Shown here: piece after piece, positions 1-5,193 of the stretch
How positions within the stretch are numbered: the first letter of the stretch is position 1
Layout of the letters: every line of letters begins with the position of its first letter
DNA from: an uncultured Enterobacter sp.
GTDB lineage: Bacteria; Pseudomonadota; Gammaproteobacteria; Enterobacterales; Enterobacteriaceae
NCBI GenBank assembly: GCA_946477805.1
Contig: CAMKZP010000021.1
Coordinates: forward strand, 1 to 17,138
Length of the DNA stretch: 17,138 nt
Direction: 5' to 3'
Translations under genes and position numbers: made by a program
Notes under the pieces: model-generated
Told to the model about the DNA's origin: nothing
Databases searched by the model: none
The model's input: only the letters and a program-made list of their open reading frames with translations

Positions 1-30
1 CATTCCACAGCAAAACCCCGCCTTATACCT

Positions 31-53
31 TTTTACACACAGACTTATCCACA
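31..53 (+). promoter_or_regulatory. Pair of DnaA-box-like 9-mers
   Basis: TTATCCACA at 45-53 matches the DnaA consensus TTATNCACA exactly. TTTTACACA at 31-39 has one mismatch and lies in the same orientation 14 bp away. A GATC site follows at 65-68. They sit upstream of the -10 element of the transporter gene. This could be a DnaA-regulated or DnaA-titrating site, or chance, because the window is cut here and any further boxes to the left cannot be seen. Confidence 0.3.
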
Positions 54-104
54 ATTGCGCCTACGATCGCAGAGTCGGCCTGCAAACGGACGGGGAAAAT
101 CAAC

Positions 105-110
105 TATACT
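105..110 (+). promoter_or_regulatory. -10 element of the NicO transporter gene
   Basis: TATACT differs from TATAAT at one base and lies 31 bases before the chosen ATG at 142. No good -35 is visible at 16-18 bp spacing, where the bases read near GCAAAC. The promoter may therefore be activator-dependent or weak. I see no RcnR-like G-tract/C-tract operator. The element lies inside the longer reading frame that opens at 55, which argues against translation from that upstream start. Confidence 0.4.
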
Positions 111-141
111 AGCGGCAAATATTCCCCTGCAGGCTACCCTC

Positions 142-1095
142 ATGATCACTCAACGTCTCACCCGAGACTGGCGCATTCCTACCGCGGGGATGCTGCTACT
201 GATACTTCTCCTGGGCGGCACCACGCTTCATGCGCACTGGAACGGATTTATTCAGTGGTGCCTCGCCGCACAGATCGCCTTACACCGCTATCTGGTCATG
301 TACTTACTTCAGCTCAATAATCACCAGTACAGCGGCGGATTGTGGCTTTTAACCGGATCCTTCCTTTATGGCGTACTTCACGCCGTCGGGCCGGGGCATG
401 GCAAATTCATCGTCACCACCTATCTCAGTACCAATAAAGAAAGCGAGCTGGCCGCACGAGTCGTTCCTTTTCTTGGCAGCCTGATGCAGGGGGTGAGCGC
501 GATCCTCTTTGTCTTTATCCTGGCCGTAGGCCTGAATCTCGCATCGGGAGATATCAGCACCAGCCGCTGGTATGTGGAGAAAATCAGCGCCGTGCTGATT
601 GGTGCCTTCGGCGCGTTTATCATTTATCAGGCGTTGAAAAGCCTGAAGCCGCAGAGAATGACCATCCGCTCACTCGCCCCCCTGCACCAGCACGGCGAGC
701 AGTGCGGGTGCGGCCATCATGGCGTCGGGGCAGATCTGACCCGGGGTGACTGGAAAACACGTCTGGGAGTGATGCTGGCAATCGGTGCGCGGCCCTGCAG
801 TGGCGCAATCATGATCCTGATGTTTTCAAACGCACTGGGGATTGTCACCTGGGGCATCGCGGCGGTGATGGCCATGTCGCTGGGTACGGCACTTTCTATA
901 ATGGGGCTATCGCTGGCGGTGCGTTACGCACGTGAGCGGACGGTCTCATATTTCGATAACGGAACGTCCCTCAGCTGGCTGGTTCCCGTATGTAAAATCG
1001 CGGGCGGGGTTGTGCTCATCCTGTTCGCCACCGTCCTGTTTCTGACGGTGATCCCCATCAGCGCCAACGGTGATTACATCGCAGCAGGATGCTAA
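142..1095 (+). CDS. NicO-family nickel/cobalt transporter (RcnA-like)
   Basis: This is a 317-residue inner-membrane protein of the NicO family, the family of E. coli RcnA, which exports Ni2+ and Co2+. Visible features are an N-terminal hydrophobic helix (about residues 14-30), the family motif HAVGPGHGK at 80-88, further hydrophobic segments to the C terminus, and a second conserved-looking block ARPCSGAI in the second half. Between the two membrane halves lies a short His/Cys-rich loop (H182, H184, C188, C190, H192, H193), in the place of the much longer His-rich loop of RcnA, and probably metal binding. The frame is open back to 55, but the ATG at 142 follows a -10 element and opens on a typical membrane-anchor sequence, so I start there. 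It ends at a terminator shared with proP. Export direction and metal preference are inferred from the family. It could equally act with a DUF1007-type partner outside the window. Confidence 0.85.
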   Translation: MITQRLTRDWRIPTAGMLLLILLLGGTTLHAHWNGFIQWCLAAQIALHRYLVMYLLQLNNHQYSGGLWLLTGSFLYGVLHAVGPGHGKFIVTTYLSTNKESELAARVVPFLGSLMQGVSAILFVFILAVGLNLASGDISTSRWYVEKISAVLIGAFGAFIIYQALKSLKPQRMTIRSLAPLHQHGEQCGCGHHGVGADLTRGDWKTRLGVMLAIGARPCSGAIMILMFSNALGIVTWGIAAVMAMSLGTALSIMGLSLAVRYARERTVSYFDNGTSLSWLVPVCKIAGGVVLILFATVLFLTVIPISANGDYIAAGC

Positions 1096-1102
1096 TAAAA
1101 GA

Positions 1103-1124
1103 AAACCCGCCATCTGGCGGGTTT
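1103..1124. terminator. Convergent bidirectional terminator
   Basis: The hairpin has stem AAACCCGCC (1103-1111), loop ATCT and stem GGCGGGTTT (1116-1124). It lies 7 bases after the transporter stop and 4 bases from the proP stop. Read on the minus strand it is followed by a T-rich run (complement of 1092-1105), a good proP terminator. Read on the plus strand the T tract is shorter, so termination of the transporter mRNA may be weaker. Confidence 0.8.
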
Positions 1125-1128
1125 AGTG

Positions 1129-2631
1129 TTACTCGTTAATTCGTGGATGTTGATCCACAAGTCGCGAGCGTTTCTTCTGGAGCTCTTCGATCTCTACGTC
1201 AATATCTTCAATCTTCTGCTCTACGTTATCGTAGTGCTCACGCAGGATCTCTTTCGCTTCCTGGATATCCGATGCCGCAGGCGTTGCCCCTTTCAAAGGA
1301 CGGTTCGCCGTCTCTTTCATGGTCAGGCCGGTTGCCAGACCAACTACCGCGATAACCATCAGGTAATAGGCAGGCATCATCAGGTTCTGGGTGCTTTCTA
1401 CCAGTGAAGCAGCAAGCGTTGGCGTCAGGCCGGCAATCAGTACGGAGATGTTAAATGCCGCCGCCAGCGCGCTATAACGAATGTGCGTCGGGAACATTGC
1501 AGGCAGCGTAGAAGCCATCACCCCGATAAAGCAGTTCAGGATCACCGCCAGCATCAGCAGACCGGCAAAGATCAGCCCCAGCACATTACTGTTGATCAGA
1601 ATAAAGGCCGGGATAGAGAGCGCAAACAGCGCCACACTGCCCAGAATGATGAACGGCCGACGACCGAAGCGGTCACTCAGCAGGCCCATAACAGGCTGCA
1701 CGAACAGCATCCCCACCATGATGGCGATAATGATCAGCACGCCGTGATCTTCCGAGTAGTGCAGGTTATGCGACAAATAGCTCGGCATGTAGGTCAGCAG
1801 CATGTAATAGGTCACGTTGGTGGAAATCACCAGACCGATACAGGTCAGCAGGCTGCGCCAGTGTTTGGTTGCAATCTCTTTGAACGAGACTTTCGGACCA
1901 TCCTGCAGCCCTTCACGATCGCCCTGCTCCAGCTTCTCAACGTGCTGCTGGAACGCCGGGGTCTCTTCCAGCGCATGGCGCAGGTAAAGACCGATGATGC
2001 CCAGCGGAAGCGCGATGAAGAACGGAATACGCCAACCCCAGTCGAGGAAGTTCTCTTCCCCGACGACGGTCGAAATCAGCACCACGACGCCCGCACCCAT
2101 AACAAACCCGGCGATAGAGCCGAAGTCCAGCCAGCTTCCCATAAAGCCGCGCTTACGGTCCGGGGAGTACTCCGCGACGAAAATAGAGGCGCCGGTATAC
2201 TCGCCTCCGACGGAAAAGCCCTGCGCCATTTTACACAGCAGCAGCAGGATCGGCGCCCAGATGCCGATGGTGGCATAGGACGGTATCAGGCCGATACAGA
2301 AGGTACTGATCGACATAATAACAATAGTGATGGCGAGAATTTTCTGGCGACCATATTTATCGCCAAGCATTCCGAAGAACAGACCACCCAGCGGGCGAAT
2401 CAGAAAGGGAACGGAGAAGGTACCTAGCGCGGCAATCATTTGCAGGCTGGGGTCGGCACCGGGGAAGAACACTTTACCTAACGCATAGGCAACAAAGCCG
2501 TAGACACCAAAATCGAACCACTCCATCGCATTACCCAGCGAGGCGGCGGTAATCGCTTTACGCAGTTTTGCATCATCAATAATGGTGACGTCGCGAAGCG
2601 TGATGGGTTTTACTTTTTTCCTTCTAAGCAT
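1129..2631 (-). CDS. proP: ProP osmoprotectant/proton symporter
   Basis: ProP is a 500-residue major facilitator protein that takes up proline, glycine betaine, ectoine and related osmolytes with H+ when osmolality rises. It matches E. coli ProP over its whole length, which is also 500 residues. Visible features are twelve hydrophobic segments, the MFS loop 2-3 motif GDKYGRQK (90-97), FSVGGEYTG (139-147), and the repeated loop motif SDRFGRRPF (319-327). The C-terminal extension is rich in heptad-like E/K/L residues (about 455-500) and keeps R488, a residue of the known antiparallel coiled coil that tunes the osmotic set point. The frame continues 14 codons further upstream, but the ATG at 2631 has a GAGGAAAG Shine-Dalgarno just before it and gives the E. 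coli N terminus, so I use it. In E. coli proP neighbours pmrB and yjcZ; here kdgT lies between proP and yjcZ. Control appears to be by P1, P2 and CRP, annotated separately. Confidence 0.97.
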   Translation of the reverse strand: MLRRKKVKPITLRDVTIIDDAKLRKAITAASLGNAMEWFDFGVYGFVAYALGKVFFPGADPSLQMIAALGTFSVPFLIRPLGGLFFGMLGDKYGRQKILAITIVIMSISTFCIGLIPSYATIGIWAPILLLLCKMAQGFSVGGEYTGASIFVAEYSPDRKRGFMGSWLDFGSIAGFVMGAGVVVLISTVVGEENFLDWGWRIPFFIALPLGIIGLYLRHALEETPAFQQHVEKLEQGDREGLQDGPKVSFKEIATKHWRSLLTCIGLVISTNVTYYMLLTYMPSYLSHNLHYSEDHGVLIIIAIMVGMLFVQPVMGLLSDRFGRRPFIILGSVALFALSIPAFILINSNVLGLIFAGLLMLAVILNCFIGVMASTLPAMFPTHIRYSALAAAFNISVLIAGLTPTLAASLVESTQNLMMPAYYLMVIAVVGLATGLTMKETANRPLKGATPAASDIQEAKEILREHYDNVEQKIEDIDVEIEELQKKRSRLVDQHPRINE

Positions 2632-2722
2632 AGCTTTCCTCGTAGACTCAGCCCTGTCCGTTTCACAGTTCATTGTGCGATCTGCAAACCGGGGATCCGC
2701 TCCATGCGAATCTCCTTATTCA

Positions 2723-2728
2723 AGCGTA
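2723..2728 (-). promoter_or_regulatory. proP P2-like -10 element
   Basis: Read on the minus strand this is TACGCT within GCTACGCTTG, a sigma-S style extended -10. It lies about 92-97 bases before the proP ATG. E. coli proP P2, which is RpoS- and Fis-dependent, starts at about the same distance. A perfect 6-1-6 palindrome GACGTT-T-AACGTC (2746-2758) covers the expected -35 and the expected Fis region. Assignment is by analogy with E. coli recalled from memory. Confidence 0.55.
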
Positions 2729-2807
2729 GCAGGTTTACTTACATTGACGTTTAACGTCGATACAACCGAACCTGTTGACGCCTGTCTGGGCAGTTAGTGA
2801 CCTCTTT

Positions 2808-2813
2808 ACCCTA
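2808..2813 (-). promoter_or_regulatory. proP P1-like -10 element
   Basis: Minus-strand TAGGGT lies so that a start near 2801 would put the CRP site at about -34.5, which is the arrangement known for E. coli proP P1, where CRP represses and hyperosmolarity relieves repression. The flanking minus-strand bases (CTGGTAGGGTAAA) closely resemble E. coli as I remember it. Confidence 0.5.
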
Positions 2814-2827
2814 CCAGCGTTTATATT

Positions 2828-2843
2828 TGTGATCAACTTCACA
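2828..2843. promoter_or_regulatory. CRP binding site upstream of proP
   Basis: TGTGATCAACTTCACA fits the CRP consensus TGTGA-N6-TCACA at all ten conserved positions. It is centred about 204 bases before the proP ATG, where E. coli carries its proP CRP site, which represses P1 and helps Fis activate P2. It could also reach the divergent kdgT promoter, but it is about 250 bp from that start. Confidence 0.8.
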
Positions 2844-3038
2844 CATATATTCCACGTTCGTCAATTGCCTTCAGGTTTTGTCAGCTCATCCCTTTGCGTT
2901 CTTTCTTAAAACGCCTAAATCCACATTCTTTCGCCCGTTATTATTCCGCGTAAAACAAAACAATAAACCACATTTATTCACATCAGATTTACATAAAAAT
3001 GGATTACTCAATACCTGTTCTTTTGTTTGCATTGATTA

Positions 3039-3054
3039 TGTGATCAAGATAACT
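3039..3054 (+). promoter_or_regulatory. Possible CRP site of kdgT
   Basis: TGTGATCAAGATAACT has a perfect left half (TGTGA) and a poor right half (TAACT against TCACA). Its centre lies about 46 bases before a transcription start predicted from the -10 element at 3081-3086. kdgT needs cAMP-CRP in E. coli, so an activator site is expected here, but this match is only partial. Confidence 0.4.
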
Positions 3055-3070
3055 AAAACACTGTTTTATT
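3052..3070. promoter_or_regulatory. KdgR operator of kdgT
   Basis: The 19 bases ACTAAAACACTGTTTTATT match the KdgR consensus AATRAAAYRNYRTTTYATT at every position but the second. The core TAAAACA-C-TGTTTTA is a perfect 7-1-7 palindrome. It overlaps the expected -35 of the promoter with -10 at 3081-3086, so bound KdgR would block RNA polymerase until 2-keto-3-deoxygluconate accumulates. This fits the identification of the next gene as kdgT. Confidence 0.8.
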
Positions 3071-3080
3071 TTCATTGAAT

Positions 3081-3086
3081 CATAAT
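3081..3086 (+). promoter_or_regulatory. Candidate kdgT -10 element
   Basis: CATAAT differs from TATAAT at the first base. No good -35 stands 17 bp upstream, where the bases read ACACTG and belong to the KdgR operator. That is usual for a CRP-activated promoter. The implied leader is about 190 bases long and AT-rich. Confidence 0.4.
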
Positions 3087-3181
3087 TCCAAAGATCGCAT
3101 CATAAATCCGTAAACGGCCTTTCAGGTGCTTTCGAACAAAACTTACGAAATGCACTCATTTAATTTTTTTGCATGGATAAC

Positions 3182-3211
3182 GGATTAACGTCTTTCTCAT
3201 AAAGTTAATCC
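3182..3211. repeat. Perfect 8-bp inverted repeat in the kdgT leader
   Basis: GGATTAAC (3182-3189) and GTTAATCC (3204-3211) are exact reverse complements separated by 14 bases. The half-site centres are 22 bp apart, two helical turns, which suits a protein dimer or tetramer. It lies about 70-100 bases before the kdgT ATG and is not explained by CRP or KdgR. It could alternatively be a weak RNA hairpin. The rest of the AT-rich gap 2881-3279 holds no credible gene. Confidence 0.45.
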
Positions 3212-3279
3212 CTTGAATTTATTGAAATATTTTAAAAAAGCTTTCCGCCAGCCATGCGGGACAGATGTGAGGGTTAAAC

Positions 3280-4272
3280 ATGAAGATTAAAGCGACTATT
3301 GAACGCATCCCTGGCGGGATGATGCTGGTCCCACTGGTGCTGGGCGCAATCTTAAATACGCTGGCACCCAATACCGGCGCTTATTTTGGCGGATTCACAA
3401 AAGGCATGATCACAGGAACAGTACCGATTCTGGCGGTATGGTTCTTTTGTATTGGGGCATCAATTAATTTACGCGCAACGGGCACGGTATTACGCAAATC
3501 AGGGACGCTGGTTATCACCAAAATTGCCGTCGCCTGGGTGGTTGCAATGATCTGTGCGGTGTTCATCCCTGAGAACGGCATTCAGACAGGGTTCTTTGCC
3601 GGACTCTCGGTTCTGGCGATCGTGTCAGCGATGGACATGACCAACGGCGGTCTGTATGCCAGCCTGATGAACCAATACGGCACCAAAGAGGAATCTGGCG
3701 CGTTCGTGCTTATGTCTCTCGAATCCGGCCCGCTGATGACCATGCTGATCCTGGGATCTGCGGGGCTGGCTACTTTCGAACCGCATCACTTCGTCGGGGC
3801 GATCCTGCCGTTCCTGATTGGCTTTGCGCTGGGTAATCTGGATCACGATCTGCGTGATTTCTTCAGTAAAGCTACGCCGGTGCTGATCCCGTTCTTTGGC
3901 TTCGCGCTGGGTAACACCATCAATCTGAACGTGATCCTGGACACTGGCCTGCTGGGTATCGTGCTGGGCGTTGCGGTGATTATTATCACCGGCATCCCGC
4001 TGATCGTTGCCGACCGCGTGATTGGGGGAGGAAACGGAACCGCTGGTGTGGCCGCCTCGTCAGCGGCTGGCGCGGCGGTAGCAAACCCGGTGATTATTGC
4101 TCAGATTAACCCGGCCTTTGAACCGGTTGCCGCATCCGCCACGGCGCTGGTTGCTGCCAGCGTGATCGTGACGGCCATTCTGGTGCCCATCATCACGGCG
4201 CTGTATGCGAAACGCTACGGCAATGTACCCGAGCAGGATTTAGAACAGAAAGCGGTAGAACTTCATCATTAA
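3280..4272 (+). CDS. kdgT: 2-keto-3-deoxygluconate permease KdgT
   Basis: KdgT is a 330-residue inner-membrane H+ symporter that imports 2-keto-3-deoxygluconate, an intermediate of pectin and hexuronate breakdown. It matches E. coli KdgT (about 327 residues) along its length. Recognisable blocks are IPGGMMLVPL near the N terminus, GMITGTVPILAVWFFC, AMDMTNGGLYAS, LMSLESGPLMTM and the glycine/alanine-rich GTAGVAASSAAGAAVA, between about ten hydrophobic segments. The C-terminal tail is charged and differs from E. coli. The ATG at 3280 follows a GAGGG Shine-Dalgarno (3269-3273). It is a single-gene unit between a KdgR/CRP-type promoter region and a strong hairpin at 4283-4313. In E. coli K-12 kdgT lies elsewhere on the chromosome, so its place between proP and yjcZ is a rearrangement or insertion relative to that genome. 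Confidence 0.95.
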   Translation: MKIKATIERIPGGMMLVPLVLGAILNTLAPNTGAYFGGFTKGMITGTVPILAVWFFCIGASINLRATGTVLRKSGTLVITKIAVAWVVAMICAVFIPENGIQTGFFAGLSVLAIVSAMDMTNGGLYASLMNQYGTKEESGAFVLMSLESGPLMTMLILGSAGLATFEPHHFVGAILPFLIGFALGNLDHDLRDFFSKATPVLIPFFGFALGNTINLNVILDTGLLGIVLGVAVIIITGIPLIVADRVIGGGNGTAGVAASSAAGAAVANPVIIAQINPAFEPVAASATALVAASVIVTAILVPIITALYAKRYGNVPEQDLEQKAVELHH

Positions 4273-4282
4273 CACACCAAAC

Positions 4283-4313
4283 CTTCCCCTCACCCCTGTG
4301 GGGTGAGGGGAAG
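4283..4313. terminator. Strong hairpin between kdgT and yjcZ
   Basis: A perfect 14-bp stem, CTTCCCCTCACCCC (4283-4296) against its complement (4300-4313), closes a 3-base TGT loop. It begins 10 bases after the kdgT stop and ends 4 bases before the yjcZ stop, so it probably ends both convergent transcripts or protects their 3' ends. There is no clear T tract on either strand, so it may act more like a REP hairpin than a classic intrinsic terminator. Its CCCCTCACCC core recurs in the element at 11002-11083. Confidence 0.65.
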
Positions 4314-4317
4314 AGAT

Positions 4318-5193
4318 TCAGCCAAAAATCTCTTCTACCATCCCAGCCACCAGCCGTTTTGCCGAGCAGAGTCTCGGCATACCCAGCGCAACGGTCTGCC
4401 CGTTCTGCGTTACCGACCAGCTCACCGGGTGTTTATCCGCCTGACACCAGTCTCCCAGCCATCCCAGCATCTCTTTATAATCCATCAGCCCGGGAGACGC
4501 AGGCATCGTTAGCCATTGATAATAAAAGTGTCGGGTAGTGGGCGAGGCGTTAATGCCCTCAGCAAGATAATTGGCCGCCATGCTGCGCAGGTTATCCTTG
4601 AGCATTGCCGCCACGTCCTCGTTTGCCAGGCGGCAGGCATCGCCAAACGCCCCCCAGCGCAGCTCTTCCAGCACAACGTAGCAGCGGCCGGCTAAAGACC
4701 AGCTGTCGTAATGTCCGGCACGCCAGCGGGTAAAAATCTGCTCGCTATGTTCACCTGCCTGCACCGTTAGCCCGCGCTGGGTGAGCGCTTTCTCTTTATA
4801 CGCGGCACGCTGGTTAAAGTGAGTGGAGAGGTCTTCATACTGCTGCATCAGGCCAGGGGACTGAGCGGTACGGGGGTTTACCTGCTGTCGAAGTATCCGC
4901 AGCTTGTCCGTCATGCGGGTCAACGCCAGATGGCCCGGATCGAGCATGCCCGCCAGCTTCTCCGCCAGCCCCAGACGCAGCGCCGCATTTTCGCTGAGCA
5001 TTCCCGCCATCGCCCACGGCCGCAGCCGGGTATGCGTCATGATCTCCTGAGTCAAACGCTCACGAAACTGCAGCTGCTGTGGCCCCAGGTGGGTATGACG
5101 CGCAGCGTCCACCCCCTGAACCAGATCGACCATAAATTTTGGATGAATACACTCCAGCGTCCGCCCGGGACCGTCCAGTAGCTGTGTTGTCAT
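4318..5193 (-). CDS. yjcZ: YjcZ-family protein
   Basis: This 291-residue protein matches E. coli YjcZ (about 292 residues), whose biochemical role is not established. It has no signal peptide and no obvious membrane segment, so it should be cytoplasmic. Recognisable blocks include LLDGPGRTLECIHPKFMV at the N terminus, EIMTHTRLRP, AMAGMLSENAALRLGLAEKL, SEQIFTRWRAGHYDSWSL, ELRWGAFGDACRL and ASPTTRHFYYQWL. Its ATG overlaps the crfC stop codon by 4 bases (ATGA), so the two are translationally coupled and probably work in one process. I recall yjcZ appearing in E. coli motility suppressor screens, but nothing in the sequence shows that function. Confidence 0.9.
   Translation of the reverse strand: MTTQLLDGPGRTLECIHPKFMVDLVQGVDAARHTHLGPQQLQFRERLTQEIMTHTRLRPWAMAGMLSENAALRLGLAEKLAGMLDPGHLALTRMTDKLRILRQQVNPRTAQSPGLMQQYEDLSTHFNQRAAYKEKALTQRGLTVQAGEHSEQIFTRWRAGHYDSWSLAGRCYVVLEELRWGAFGDACRLANEDVAAMLKDNLRSMAANYLAEGINASPTTRHFYYQWLTMPASPGLMDYKEMLGWLGDWCQADKHPVSWSVTQNGQTVALGMPRLCSAKRLVAGMVEEIFG

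Noticed and set aside
55..141. Upstream extension of the transporter frame
   Set aside because: The 29 extra codons overlap the -10 element and encode a basic, non-membrane stretch without family resemblance; the ATG at 142 is better.
1483..2427. 314-codon plus-strand frame opposite proP
   Set aside because: Composition is rich in His, Gln, Arg and Asp with no domain, and it is fully antisense to a full-length proP.
2878..3078. 66-codon plus-strand frame before kdgT
   Set aside because: It starts at TTG without a ribosome site and runs through the kdgT CRP-like site and KdgR operator; it is AT-rich intergenic DNA.
3280..4272. kdgT as part of a recent mobile insertion
   Set aside because: It sits outside its K-12 position, but there is no integrase, IS end, tRNA or flanking direct repeat, and its codon use looks native. 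Rearrangement or lineage-specific gene order is more likely.
4283..4313. Possible CRISPR repeat or attachment site because the CCCCTCACCC motif recurs at 11002-11083
   Set aside because: There are only isolated palindromic copies with no regular spacers, cas genes or integrase; a dispersed hairpin family is the simpler reading.
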